A stretch of 64,000 bases of DNA, from the NCBI GenBank assembly GCA_019359435.1, contig JAHHHI010000065.1, forward strand, positions 79,581-143,580, given 5' to 3'. Within the stretch, counting starts at the first letter, position 1. Each line of letters starts with the position of its first letter. Under the pieces are notes generated by a model that did no database searches, had not been told where the DNA came from, and worked only from the letters and a program-made list of their open reading frames with translations. The translations under genes were made by a program, and so were the position numbers. The stretch is from Kaiparowitsia implicata GSE-PSE-MK54-09C. Its GTDB lineage: Bacteria; Cyanobacteriota; Cyanobacteriia; Elainellales; Elainellaceae. Positions 8,851-18,044 of this stretch are shown here, piece after piece.

Positions 8851-9738
8851 GTGCCTATTACAACAGCCGCGTCGCGACTGGGCACCTCTGCCTATAGCGA
8901 CATCCAACCCATTGAGTTGCGTCCAAATTGGACGAAAGACGATATTGAAAGTGTCGTGCGTGCCGTTTATCGTCAGCTTTTGGGCAACGACTATTTAATG
9001 AAATCTGAGCGGCTGACCAGCGCTGAGTCGTTGCTGCGAGACGGCAACATCTCGGTGCGCGAGTTTGTGCGCTGCGTTGCCAAATCTGACCTCTACAAGC
9101 AAAAGTTCCTCTACGGCAACTTTCAAACCCGTGTGATCGAGCTGAACTACAAGCACCTGTTGGGGCGTGCTCCCTACGACGAGTCAGAGGTGATCTTCCA
9201 TCTCGATCTGTATGAGACTCAGGGGTTTGATGCGGATATCGATTCTTATATCGATTCCGAAGAGTATCAGGCCAACTTTGGCGAGAACGTAGTTCCTTAC
9301 TATCGGGGCTTTAAGTACTACGATGGCGCTCGCACCGTAGCCTTTAATCGGATGTTCCGTCTATATCGGGGCTATGCCAACAGCGATCGCTCCCAAACTG
9401 GGGGGCGTCAATCACACCTGGCACGCGACCTAGCACGGAACAAAGCGACTTCTATTATGGCGCCCTCGAGCGGCAGTAGCTTTGCCTTCTTTAGCTCATC
9501 TAATGATGTGGCTCCGACCAAGTGTCTGGGCGGCTCCATTAGCGAAAACCCTCGCGTCTACCGATTAGAAGTAGCTGGATTGAGAAATGGCGGCTCTGGC
9601 GTGGGCTATCCCAAGCTACGCCGTAGCAGTACGGCCTATCTAGTGCCCTACGATCAGCTGTTGCCGAAAATGCAGCAGATTCATCGCCAAGGTGGGCGGA
9701 TTGTGAGCGTCTCGCCCGCAAGCGTTGCCAGCGAGTAG
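8851..9738 (+). CDS. cpcC2: phycobilisome rod linker polypeptide CpcC (second copy)
   Basis: Second rod linker, 295 residues, with the same two-domain layout as its upstream neighbour: linker domain (~20-155, [20 protein letters not shown]) and C-terminal CpcD domain (~235-290, [27 protein letters not shown]). Two successive linkers allow longer rods with position-specific junctions. The start is a GTG at 8851 preceded by two consecutive AGGAGA-type sites (8828-8844). The Ser/Ala-rich interdomain segment differs from copy one, suggesting old divergence rather than a recent duplication. Confidence 0.94.
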   Translation: MPITTAASRLGTSAYSDIQPIELRPNWTKDDIESVVRAVYRQLLGNDYLMKSERLTSAESLLRDGNISVREFVRCVAKSDLYKQKFLYGNFQTRVIELNYKHLLGRAPYDESEVIFHLDLYETQGFDADIDSYIDSEEYQANFGENVVPYYRGFKYYDGARTVAFNRMFRLYRGYANSDRSQTGGRQSHLARDLARNKATSIMAPSSGSSFAFFSSSNDVAPTKCLGGSISENPRVYRLEVAGLRNGGSGVGYPKLRRSSTAYLVPYDQLLPKMQQIHRQGGRIVSVSPASVASE

Positions 9739-9966
9739 CGCCTCTAGCGGAGCGATGCAGTCTGCATCGCTCCACTTCGGGTTAGCGTTCTCGGCTTAGG
9801 GCTAATGCAGTGGCAAGATGTCGGGCTTGTAAAGCATTCCATTTTCTGCCGTTTGTGGCAAGGGTGACTCTAACAGGTTCTGCCCTCTCCCTGCGAGAGC
9901 CTACTCTGCATCAGCTCTAGTGCTTTAGTCGTCGCGTTAATAGTCATTGTTTAGAGGTACACATCA

Positions 9967-10206
9967 ATGTTTGGACAAACTGCGGTCGGGCGTGCAGCCA
10001 ACACGCCTTCTGGGGCACGGATGTTTCGCTATGAAGTAGTCGGGCTACGGCAAAATGACGAAGCCGATAAAAACAACTATTCCATCCGCAACAGCGGCAG
10101 CATCTTTTTGACGGTGCCCTATAGCCGAATGAATGAAGAGATGCAGCGCATTAGCCGACTGGGTGGCAAGATTATCAACATCTCGCCCCTCACTGCAGAC
10201 GACTAA
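9967..10206 (+). CDS. cpcD: phycobilisome rod-capping linker
   Basis: A small 79-residue linker that caps the distal end of phycocyanin rods and limits their length. The whole protein is one CpcD domain: MFRYEVVGL at the start of the fold, YSIRNSGSIFLTVPYSRMNEEMQRI in the middle (residues split here by context) and LGGKIINISPL near the end, matching the C-terminal domains of both CpcC proteins upstream. Length is normal for CpcD. It lies between cpcC2 and cpcE, the standard position. Confidence 0.96.
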   Translation: MFGQTAVGRAANTPSGARMFRYEVVGLRQNDEADKNNYSIRNSGSIFLTVPYSRMNEEMQRISRLGGKIINISPLTADD

Positions 10207-10255
10207 TGCAGCTGACGCGTCAGGTTGTGCAAGATAGTTTGGTTGTATTGGGCTA

Positions 10256-11101
10256 ATGCAAGAGCCGAGTCTGGAATCTAATACTGCTCAATCGCTCGAT
10301 CCATCGGGGCAGGCTGGAGCGCCACCCCTGACGGTAGAAGGGGCGATCGCCCAACTCACAGGGGATGACCCTAGCCTGCGCTATTATGCGGCATGGTGGC
10401 TGGGGAAGTTTCGTGTTAGCGAACCGGGGGTCGTCACGGCGTTGATTGCCGCGTTAGAGGACGACTCTGATCGCACCGAATTGGGCGGGTATCCGCTGCG
10501 GCGCAATGCGGCGCGAGCGCTAGGAAAACTGGGCGATGAGCGTGCCGTACCGGGGCTGTTGCGCTGTTTAGACTGTTCAGATTTTTATGTGCGAGAGTCA
10601 GCAGCGCAATCCTTAGGAATGCTAGGCGATCGCCGGGCAATTCCACCTCTCTTGGCCTTAATTCAGGACGGGATGGCCGTGGCGCAGCGGGTGCCCGGGC
10701 GGCCCCATCTGGTGCAGCCTGTGGAGTCTATTCTCGAAGCGCTGGGTGCGCTGGGTGCTACCGAAGCGCTGCCGCTGGTGCAGCTGTTTTTAGAGCACCC
10801 ACTTCAGCGGTTGCAGTATTCGGCGGTGCGCGCCATGTATCAGCTCACGGGCAAGGCCGACTATGGCGATCGTCTCGTGCAGGCGCTTCACAGCAGCGAT
10901 ATCAATCTGCGGCGAGTGGCGCTGTCGGATCTGGGAGCGGTAGGCTACTTGCCTGCAGCGGGGGCGATCGCCTCTGCAGCCGCCGAAAATAGCTTTAAGC
11001 TCTTTTCACTCAAAGGCTTGCTTGATGCGGCAGTCGCCACCGAAGGCGCAAGTTCTGAGGCGGCGCAGCAGGTCATGGCGCTGATGGATCAGCTGCTTTA
11101 G
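10256..11101 (+). CDS. cpcE: phycocyanobilin lyase subunit CpcE
   Basis: With CpcF it forms the heterodimeric lyase that attaches phycocyanobilin to Cys84 of the phycocyanin alpha subunit. It is built of HEAT/PBS-lyase repeats: DPSLRYYAAWWLGK, YPLRRNAARALGKLGD, DFYVRESAAQSLGMLGD and DINLRRVALSDLG are successive repeat helices. At 281 residues it has the usual length. It starts at an ATG 49 bp after cpcD and is followed by cpcF about 100 bp later. Confidence 0.95.
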   Translation: MQEPSLESNTAQSLDPSGQAGAPPLTVEGAIAQLTGDDPSLRYYAAWWLGKFRVSEPGVVTALIAALEDDSDRTELGGYPLRRNAARALGKLGDERAVPGLLRCLDCSDFYVRESAAQSLGMLGDRRAIPPLLALIQDGMAVAQRVPGRPHLVQPVESILEALGALGATEALPLVQLFLEHPLQRLQYSAVRAMYQLTGKADYGDRLVQALHSSDINLRRVALSDLGAVGYLPAAGAIASAAAENSFKLFSLKGLLDAAVATEGASSEAAQQVMALMDQLL

Positions 11102-11203
11102 GTCTGTTGCTCTAGGACTGCTGGTATGGGGGCGATCGCTCAATCGTGCTCCGTTTAAGACCCTTTGATACCGTCATTCTCGGTCAGTCACTCTCGGTCA
11201 ATC

Positions 11204-11842
11204 ATGGTCAGTTCTTCTTCATCCATATCTACCTTAATCACCGCTGTCGATCAGGCCGATTCTCCAGAACGGCTAATCGCGGCGGTGCAGGCGTTGGCGG
11301 CGGCGCAGTCGCCCGAAGGCTTGCCCAAGCTGATTGAAGCCTTGGGTTATAACAATCCGGGTGTAGCGGTCACAGCCGTGCAGGGATTGGTGCAGATGGG
11401 TGATGCCGCCGTGATGCCGCTGCTAACCCTGTTGGATGACTACAACTATGGGGCACGCGCCTACGCGATTCGAGCATTAGCGGCGATCGCCGATCCCAGA
11501 GCGCTGGATATCTTGGTCAGTGCTGCCGAAACGGACTTCGCCCCCAGCGTTCGTCGTGCAGCCACCAAAGGCGTGGGTATGCTGCAGTGGACGCACCTGT
11601 CCGAGTCAGAGAGCCAATCGGCTCAACAGCGCGCCGTGCAAACCCTTCAAACCGTGCTGAAGGATGATGATTGGTCGCTGCGCTACGCTGCGGTCGTAGG
11701 GCTACAGGCCTTGGCGACATCGGCTCCGGCGATCGCCCCCCACATCTACGCCCACTTGGGTCACGCGGCTGAGCAAGAAGCTGACATCGGCGTGGCTGCC
11801 CGCATCACTTGGGCGTTATCTCCCCCTGAGTCCGCGTCATAG
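11204..11842 (+). CDS. cpcF: phycocyanobilin lyase subunit CpcF
   Basis: Second subunit of the alpha-phycocyanin bilin lyase; it can also remove the chromophore. HEAT repeats are visible in NNPGVAVTAVQGLVQMGD, YNYGARAYAIRALAAIAD, FAPSVRRAATKGVG and DWSLRYAAVVGLQAL. I start it at ATG 11204 (MVSSSSSIS), which gives 212 residues as usual for CpcF; the open frame extends upstream to a TTG at 11165 without support. It directly follows cpcE, its obligate partner. Confidence 0.93.
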   Translation: MVSSSSSISTLITAVDQADSPERLIAAVQALAAAQSPEGLPKLIEALGYNNPGVAVTAVQGLVQMGDAAVMPLLTLLDDYNYGARAYAIRALAAIADPRALDILVSAAETDFAPSVRRAATKGVGMLQWTHLSESESQSAQQRAVQTLQTVLKDDDWSLRYAAVVGLQALATSAPAIAPHIYAHLGHAAEQEADIGVAARITWALSPPESAS

Positions 11843-11915
11843 CCTTGCTCCAGCAGCTATCGCCCCGCAGCCCTACAGATGTTCCGTTTTCACACACACG
11901 AGGTCTACATCACCC

Positions 11916-12755
11916 ATGTCTTTACCCCTGCTCAAGGTTAGTCCCCTCACGCAAAATCAGCGCGTCCCCGGCTACGATGTGGCGGATGAGGACGACCCTC
12001 AGGTGTACCGCCTGGCAAATGCCATCTCGGATACAGATGTGACCGAGATCATTTGGGCCGCCTATCGCCAAGTCTTCAGCGAGCACCTCATTCTAGAAAG
12101 CAATCGCCAGATTCAACTAGAGTCACAGTTGCGGAATCGCGCGATCAACGTCCGCGAGTTTATTCGTGGCCTAGGCAAATCAGAGGTGTTTCGCGATCAA
12201 ATCGGCGAAGTTAACTCCAACTACCGCCTCGTGGATTTGGTCTGCAAGCGCTTTTTAGGACGTGCATCCTACGGCAAGCAAGAGCAGATTGCTTGGTCGA
12301 TTGTGATTGCGACCCAGGGTCTGCATGGCTTTATCGACCTCGTGCTAGACAGCGACGAATACCGCGAAAACTTTGGCGATGATATCGTCCCCTTTCAGCG
12401 GCGGCGGATGGAAGCGCGTCCCTTCAACCTGGTCAACCCTCGCTATGGCGAATACTGGCGCGGTCGCTTGATGGAAATGGAGCTGACCACCCGCTCATAC
12501 TACCAAGTGCGGCAATATCAGTCGGGCGATTTAGATAAAAAAGTCATTCGCCAGGCCATTCCAGCATCGTTCTTGGTGATGGCCCAAAACATGATGGTGC
12601 CTCAGCTCAGCTCTCAGCGCGATGTGGCACGCTCTACCTCCAGCATGATTCAGGTGCCCGATAGCACATGCCCAGGCAATGAGGGCAAGTCGAAGGTGAG
12701 AACCGTGACGGCCCAACTCCCCTATCGCTATATCCCAACCCTTGTTAAAAACTAG
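11916..12755 (+). CDS. cpcG1: phycobilisome rod-core linker CpcG1
   Basis: Attaches phycocyanin rods to the allophycocyanin core. The N-terminal linker domain (~20-190) carries the family motifs [35 protein letters not shown] and DSDEYRENFGDDIVPFQRRR. The C-terminal ~80 residues, specific to each CpcG, are soluble and are expected to contact the core. It is first of four cpcG-type genes after cpcF, the order known from Anabaena cpcG1-G4. 279 residues; start ATG at 11916. Confidence 0.94.
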   Translation: MSLPLLKVSPLTQNQRVPGYDVADEDDPQVYRLANAISDTDVTEIIWAAYRQVFSEHLILESNRQIQLESQLRNRAINVREFIRGLGKSEVFRDQIGEVNSNYRLVDLVCKRFLGRASYGKQEQIAWSIVIATQGLHGFIDLVLDSDEYRENFGDDIVPFQRRRMEARPFNLVNPRYGEYWRGRLMEMELTTRSYYQVRQYQSGDLDKKVIRQAIPASFLVMAQNMMVPQLSSQRDVARSTSSMIQVPDSTCPGNEGKSKVRTVTAQLPYRYIPTLVKN

Positions 12756-12904
12756 ATCTACACCCAGGCGAGGTCTGGCGGTGTGGGGTAAGCGCCGTTA
12801 GCCTTACCCTAAGCCCGTCTAGCTCAGGTTGAGGAAAGCCCTAAGCGGGTGGCGCTGTGAATTAAATCGATGATGCGTTCTGTTGTCTATTCTCCTGATT
12901 AACA

Positions 12905-13648
12905 ATGTCAATTCCATTGCTTGAATACAAACCTGCATCCCAAAACCAGCGGGTCTCTGGCTACGAAGTGTCAAACGAAGATACGCCTTACCTGTATCGG
13001 TTAGAAGATTGTATGGATGCCAGCGGCATTGATCAGCTGATCTGGGCCGCCTATCGCCAGGTATTTAGTGAGCATGTGATGCTCAAGAGCAGCCGTCAAG
13101 GTGATCTAGAATCGCAGCTCAAAAATCGCTCGATCACCGTGCGCGACTTTGTGCGCGGGCTAGCAAAATCCACGGTCTATCGTGAACTTGTGGTAGAAAC
13201 TAACTCCAACTACCGCATTGTGGATCTCACGCTGAAGCGTGTTCTCGGACGTGCATCTTACAATCAGGCCGAACAAATTTCTTGGTCGATTGTGATTGCA
13301 ACTCAGGGGTTTGAAGGGTTTGTGGATGCCCTGATTGACAGCGACGAATATACCGAGAATTTTGGCGATAGTACGGTGCCCTATCAGCGCCGACGCTATG
13401 GCGATCGCCCCTTTAACTTGGTCAATCCCCGCTACGGCAGCTATTGGCGCGATCGGCTAGAGAGCGATCGCTACAAGTGGGGTGACATCAACAACTTTCG
13501 GGATATGGCGCGCTCCATCCAAGTGTCTGAGCAAAAGTTCACGCCTGTATCCACTGCCAACATCCGCATCCCAGACATGACGCGGAACAGCACCACCCCT
13601 GGCGTGCCTGTGTCGATCAGCCCATCAGCCAGCTTTCCCGTGCGGTAA
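12905..13648 (+). CDS. cpcG2: phycobilisome rod-core linker CpcG2
   Basis: Second rod-core linker, 247 residues. The linker domain shows [21 protein letters not shown] (split at the family boundary), RDFVRGLAKS, SWSIVIATQGFEGF and DSDEYTENFGDSTVPYQRRR. The C-terminal tail (~200-247) is short, polar and not hydrophobic, so it is a core-type CpcG rather than a CpcL. A perfect palindrome follows its stop codon. Several CpcG variants probably serve different rod attachment sites on the core, as in Anabaena. Confidence 0.93.
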   Translation: MSIPLLEYKPASQNQRVSGYEVSNEDTPYLYRLEDCMDASGIDQLIWAAYRQVFSEHVMLKSSRQGDLESQLKNRSITVRDFVRGLAKSTVYRELVVETNSNYRIVDLTLKRVLGRASYNQAEQISWSIVIATQGFEGFVDALIDSDEYTENFGDSTVPYQRRRYGDRPFNLVNPRYGSYWRDRLESDRYKWGDINNFRDMARSIQVSEQKFTPVSTANIRIPDMTRNSTTPGVPVSISPSASFPVR

Positions 13649-13657
13649 GGATGAGAA

Positions 13658-13689
13658 GTTGAGGGAGGGGCGATCGCCCCTCCCTCAAC
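13658..13689. terminator. perfect 32-bp palindrome after cpcG2
   Basis: GTTGAGGGAGGGGCGA pairs exactly with its reverse complement, with the HIP1 octamer GCGATCGC at the centre. It starts 10 bp after the cpcG2 stop codon. The stem is GC-rich but lacks a following T-run, so it may stabilise or partly terminate the transcript rather than act as a strong intrinsic terminator. Confidence 0.5.
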
Positions 13690-14041
13690 CTTCATACTGT
13701 GAACCCGCAGTTACAGTGCTGAATCGAAACCCGTTAATGCCATCGAAAACACATTAGCGCTATTGACGGTGATCTCATGTTTGTGACCGACTCATTGAGA
13801 CTCTGCTCCCCCATCAATCCGGTGGGGTGCATCGCATTATCTTCTGTAGTTCAAGCCACTAATCTGCTCTGCATTCGTGATCCCTACACCCGTGCAGCCG
13901 ACTGATTACCGCCATGCATCGATCGCTCAAGCCGTTGGAGCTATTTGGATTGTGGAGCATGCTCACCACACCCTGTTCGGCAATCTCGGTTTAAGCAATT
14001 GAACAAGGCGATCAGACTTGAAATAATTTAGGAAGTACATC
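13690..14041 (+). other. intergenic region before cpcL
   Basis: About 350 bp with no open frame of note. CpcL-type genes are often expressed under different light conditions from core CpcG genes, so a separate promoter is plausible here, but no clear -10/-35 pair stands out. A purine-rich AGGAAG lies just before the cpcL start. Confidence 0.4.
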
Positions 14042-14779
14042 ATGATATTGCCTGTTTTAAAGTACAACCCCTCCACCCAAAATCAGCGCGTACAAAGTTT
14101 TGGCACTGTAGATACCAATGGCGATTTGCCCGTTATTTATCGACTAGAGGATGCAACAGACTCTAGCGGCGTGGATGAATTAATTCATGCGGCCTATCGT
14201 CAGGTATTTAACGAACAAGAGATGCTGCGGTTTAACCGACAGATTGCGCTAGAGACCCAGTTGCGAAACCGTGCGATCTCAGTCCGCGATTTCATTCGAG
14301 GATTAGCCAAGTCAGAACGATTCTATTCACTCGTGGTGGAATCTAATGACAACATCCGTTTGGTGGAATTGGCGATTAAGCGGCTGCTTGGGCGCAATCC
14401 TTACAATCAAGAGGAACTCATCGCTTGGTCGATCCAGATCGCCACACGGGGCTGGAGCGGGTTTGTCGATGCCCTGATGGACGGTGACGAGTATGCCACC
14501 GCATTTGGGGATGGGACGGTGCCCTATCAGCGCAAACGGATGGGCGATCGCCCCCACAGTTTTACCCCGCGCTACGGGGCATATTATCGCGATCGCCAGC
14601 CTCAGCCGCATCCTTACACTCCAGTTGGGCGGTTTAATCTCACCTTTGATCAGGACTTTGACCTACAGACCTTTCTCCGCACCACCAACTGGGTGCGCGT
14701 GTCGGGGCTGTTGCTGCTGCTTGTGCTGGCCTGCGTTTTCTTGCTTGGCTTTGGCGTGCTCACCAGCTCCGCAGGATAG
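14042..14779 (+). CDS. cpcL: membrane-anchored rod linker CpcL (CpcG3 position)
   Basis: The N-terminal ~190 residues are a CpcG-type linker domain ([45 protein letters not shown]). After a short proline-rich linker the C-terminus is hydrophobic: a run of Leu, Val, Ala and Phe at about residues 218-240, introduced by NWVRVSG. This is the hallmark of CpcL, which anchors core-less phycocyanin rods in the thylakoid membrane and passes energy mainly to photosystem I. It is third of four cpcG-type genes, the same position as the hydrophobic-tailed CpcG3 of Anabaena. 245 residues. Confidence 0.93.
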   Translation: MILPVLKYNPSTQNQRVQSFGTVDTNGDLPVIYRLEDATDSSGVDELIHAAYRQVFNEQEMLRFNRQIALETQLRNRAISVRDFIRGLAKSERFYSLVVESNDNIRLVELAIKRLLGRNPYNQEELIAWSIQIATRGWSGFVDALMDGDEYATAFGDGTVPYQRKRMGDRPHSFTPRYGAYYRDRQPQPHPYTPVGRFNLTFDQDFDLQTFLRTTNWVRVSGLLLLLVLACVFLLGFGVLTSSAG

Positions 14780-15345
14780 CGTGTGGAACACGGCACCAGG
14801 AATGTATAGGATGCAGCGGCGTGGAACCTCGACGGTGTATGAGTTCCACGCCACTCAATCTATCAATTGCTGCATTGAGCACGCCATCAATAGTCATTAG
14901 ATTGAACCGCCAATCCCGGTATCAAAATCGGCCTCAATTTAACCCACCAAAATTTTGCTGTGAATACCTAACCAAAAATATTGATAAATTGCGCTAAAAG
15001 CGACCCTCAAACCCTTTACAATAAGCCCTATGAGCTAAGGCCCTGTTCAAATACTGGCATTGCTGAATGGTTGTATGAATCAGATCAGCATCGCCTAGGT
15101 GATTGCTGTTTATACCAATTCAGCTGGGCAGCGTGAATGTATCTGCCTACTCTAGAAACCTCAAAAAAATGTTCAGAAGAACGTGGAGATGAGGCTCATT
15201 GCAATCTAGAGATTAATCAAAAATTGGTTTAGCTGACCGTTTATGTTCGATGATCCGTTGAATTCAATGGCTGCATTAGCACTCTGAATCAATGCATCCA
15301 TTCAACGCAATCCGTCTAGATAAATAGAAAAGGGAGATGATATCC
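14780..15345 (+). other. cpcL-cpcG4 intergenic region with hairpin
   Basis: 566 bp. GGCGTGGAAC at 14818-14827 pairs perfectly with GTTCCACGCC at 14843-14852, 40 bp after the cpcL stop, a candidate terminator or processing hairpin without a clear T-run. The rest is AT-rich with no convincing gene. AGGGAG at 15331-15336 is the ribosome binding site of cpcG4. A separate promoter for cpcG4 is likely, given the length. Confidence 0.5.
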
Positions 15346-16113
15346 ATGGCGTTGCCGCTGCTCGACTATAAACCTACGACTCAAAACCAGCGCGTTGCCA
15401 GCTTTGGCACGGCCGATCTCAGTGAAGACACCCCCTACCTCTACCGCATGGAGGATGTAACCGACTCTACCGATATGGAGTCGCTGATTTGGGCTGGCTA
15501 TCGCCAAGTATTTAGCGAGCATGCAATCCTAAAGTCAAATCGTCAGGTGACGCTAGAGAGCCAGTTGCGCAACGGCTCGATCACCGTGCGTGACTTTATC
15601 CGGGGTTTGGCCAAGTCTGATGTGTTCTATAAATTGGTTGTTTCGACCAACAACAACTATCGCTTGGTTGATGTCTGCCTAAAGCGGCTGCTGGGTCGTG
15701 CCGCTTATAACCAAGATGAAACCATTGCTTGGTCGATTGTGATTGCCACTAAAGGCTTTGGCGGTTTTGTGGATGCGCTGCTAGAGAGCGACGAGTACAC
15801 CAACGCCTATGGCGACTACACTATTCCCTTCCAGCGGAAGCGCATGGGAGCCCGGGCAGAAGGTCGCCCGTTCAACCTCAGCACACCGCGTTACGGTAAG
15901 GAATTCCGCGCGAAGGTGGGTACGACATCGACCGATTGGCGCTTTGTGATCGAAGATTTCTACTCTCGCAAGTTTCAAGAGCGGATGATGGCGGAGGGCG
16001 ACCCTCGCCGCTATCGCGATATGGCGTCCTCTATTGCCGCCAAGGGGAACTATGCTCAGTCGATTCGCGCCAGCGACATTGACTATCTCAACAAGGTGCC
16101 TCGTCGTCGGTAA
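15346..16113 (+). CDS. cpcG4: phycobilisome rod-core linker CpcG4
   Basis: Fourth CpcG-type linker, 255 residues from ATG 15346 ([10 protein letters not shown]), chosen because AGGGAG lies nine bases upstream and because the paralogues start with the same pattern; an ATG at 15337 is also in frame. The linker domain holds [19 protein letters not shown] and [20 protein letters not shown]. The tail is soluble and basic, ending VPRRR, so it is core-type. It closes the cpc cluster and is followed by a strong terminator. Confidence 0.93.
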   Translation: MALPLLDYKPTTQNQRVASFGTADLSEDTPYLYRMEDVTDSTDMESLIWAGYRQVFSEHAILKSNRQVTLESQLRNGSITVRDFIRGLAKSDVFYKLVVSTNNNYRLVDVCLKRLLGRAAYNQDETIAWSIVIATKGFGGFVDALLESDEYTNAYGDYTIPFQRKRMGARAEGRPFNLSTPRYGKEFRAKVGTTSTDWRFVIEDFYSRKFQERMMAEGDPRRYRDMASSIAAKGNYAQSIRASDIDYLNKVPRRR

Positions 16114-16459
16114 AGGGGAGATGGCCGCAGGTGTTGCGGATAGGGGGAGCTAACACCACCCTATATATCGGACTATCACGGCTGCCTCAACCGACTTAAA
16201 ACATAACTTCAAAAGAAAGGGGGCTGCGGCGCAGCCCCCTTTCTTTTGAGTGGTGACTCTAATTTTCATGAACAACTGCTGATTTCATCCGGATCTTGCG
16301 TAATTCCACTGATATTCTCTGATGACTATACTAAGCCCCCACAACACACCTCGGTGAAGCGGGCGATCGCCCCCCTTAATCACAAACAGGCGATCGCCCA
16401 CGGTTCCCCCCCAACCCACTTCACCGGGGCTTCTTCACAACACCTGGGAGGATCAATCC
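16114..16459 (+). other. region upstream of first RTX gene, duplicated at 17850-18044
   Basis: After the terminator, about 190 bp (16268-16459) are closely repeated at about 17854-18044, ahead of the second RTX gene, including two HIP1 sites and the segment around GATTTCATCCGGATCTTGCG. It likely carries the promoter. An open frame (16246-16566) running through it is not coding in my view because the same frame is not kept in the second copy. Confidence 0.6.
16211..16247 (+). terminator. intrinsic terminator of the cpc cluster
   Basis: A perfect 17-bp stem (AAAAGAAAGGGGGCTGC with its exact complement) around a three-base GGC loop, with the T-rich right arm ending TTTCTTTT. It lies ~100 bp after cpcG4 and is symmetrical enough to work from both strands. 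Confidence 0.85.
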
Positions 16460-17785
16460 GTGGCAAAGCGAAAAGGCATCGGTCGGTGGCGAAATCCTTC
16501 TGCATTTTGGGGCGATGGCACCAGTTGGTCCTATGGTGCGCTAGAGCCAGCATGGCCTGGCTATGATTTTGACAGTGTAGGTAATGGCCCGTTACCCTTT
16601 GAGTTTGGGCCAGGCTCTATCCCCTTCACGGTTAAGCCCGGTGGGTTTGGGCCACAGGCTCGCGTGTTTGTGCTGGCGCTTGAGCCTGGCACCGAGGTGT
16701 TGGGCTTTACCCAAGAAACCTATGTATTGACGGCAGCCCCCACTAACTACACAACCCATGCCGTGCAGCTAGCAACAGGTAGCCCCTTTCAGTTTTCTAC
16801 CATCCTGTGGCTTGCTGGCAGCACCCCCATTCTTCAACTGGGCAATCAAAAAAACGTTTATTCGGGAACTGCCGGAGCCGATGTAATTTTTGCGGGCGGG
16901 GGCAATGATGACATTTCTGGATTGGACGGTCATGACGTAATCCGAGGACAGGGCGGCAACGACAAGATCTGGGGTGGAGCCGGAGACGACACCCTACTCG
17001 GTGATGCGGGCCATGATCGGCTTTGGGGACAGGGGGGGGATGACTACCTGAATGGCGGCACTGGCAACGACACCCTGTATGGCGGCCCTGGTGACGACAT
17101 TTTAGAAGGGATGGGCGGCAATGACCTGCTGATCGGCGGCGCGGGGGACGATGCACTAATTGGCGGAGCCGGAGACGATACGCTGTATGCAGGCCCAGGA
17201 ACAGGCGGTTTAGATCAGCTACTCTATGGCGGTGCTGGCAATGATGTGCTGCATGGCAGCACGACTATAGATGTCATCTTTGGAGAAGACGGTAATGACG
17301 TGGCCTATGGCTATGCGGGCGACGACTATATGTATGGCGGGGTAGGCAGCGATACGCTCTATGGCGGCCCTGGCAATGATCTGCTTGCTGGCGATATTGG
17401 GTCCGATTTTCTGTATGGGGGCTTGGGCAACGATACCCTGCGCGGCGGTAACGGCAACGACCTGCTCTCAGGAGGGGATGGCAATGATCTGCTGGTCGGC
17501 GGCTTCGGCACTGACACGGTGTGGGGCGGCGCGGGCGCCGATACCTTTGCCTTTAACGATGTGTCAGACGGTATTGATTTAATTCAGGACTTCAATTGGA
17601 CAGAAGGAGATAGAATCCGCGTTTCTATGCCAGGGTTTGGTGCGACATCCTTTGCAGACTTTAGCTACACCACCGCCAGTGGGGCGCTGTCATTTAAGGG
17701 CATTCAGTTTGCGACCCTTCAGGCTGGCACGAACTTCGTCCCATCTTTAGATCTGGAACTGGTGAACTACACCATCTTTCACTAG
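16460..17785 (+). CDS. RTX (haemolysin-type calcium-binding repeat) protein, copy 1
   Basis: A 441-residue protein expected to be exported by a type I system, since RTX repeats fold on binding Ca2+ outside the cell. Residues 1-~125 form a unique domain (SFWGDG-like start, PAWPGYDFDSVG, PFTVKPGG); ~135-370 are tandem nonapeptides of the GGxGxDxLx type (GGAGDDTLLGD, GGNGNDLLSGG); the C-terminal ~60 residues (DTFAFNDVSDGIDLIQDFN) look like the usual RTX secretion end. The start is GTG at 16460 after GGGAGG; the paralogue has the same GTG context. No toxin or enzyme domain is evident, so surface or matrix protein is the best guess. Confidence 0.88.
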   Translation: MAKRKGIGRWRNPSAFWGDGTSWSYGALEPAWPGYDFDSVGNGPLPFEFGPGSIPFTVKPGGFGPQARVFVLALEPGTEVLGFTQETYVLTAAPTNYTTHAVQLATGSPFQFSTILWLAGSTPILQLGNQKNVYSGTAGADVIFAGGGNDDISGLDGHDVIRGQGGNDKIWGGAGDDTLLGDAGHDRLWGQGGDDYLNGGTGNDTLYGGPGDDILEGMGGNDLLIGGAGDDALIGGAGDDTLYAGPGTGGLDQLLYGGAGNDVLHGSTTIDVIFGEDGNDVAYGYAGDDYMYGGVGSDTLYGGPGNDLLAGDIGSDFLYGGLGNDTLRGGNGNDLLSGGDGNDLLVGGFGTDTVWGGAGADTFAFNDVSDGIDLIQDFNWTEGDRIRVSMPGFGATSFADFSYTTASGALSFKGIQFATLQAGTNFVPSLDLELVNYTIFH

Positions 17786-18044
17786 TGGCCCGTCGCTTTT
17801 GGTCAGCACACACCCGGCTCTAGACGAGAAAAACCGATGATAATGATTTTTTCCATGAACATCCGATAATTTCATTCGGATCTTGCGTAATTCCACTACG
17901 TTCTCTGATGACTAAACTAAGCCCCCACAACACACCTCGGTGAAGCGGGCGATCGCCCCTCTTAATCACAAACAGGCGATCGCCCAGGGCTTCCCCCCAG
18001 CCCACTTACCGAGGCTTCTTCTCAACACCTATGAGGACAAATCC

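Noticed and set aside
16246..16566. 106-codon frame before the first RTX gene
   Set aside because: It lies mostly in the duplicated leader; the second leader does not preserve it, so no selection on the frame is seen.
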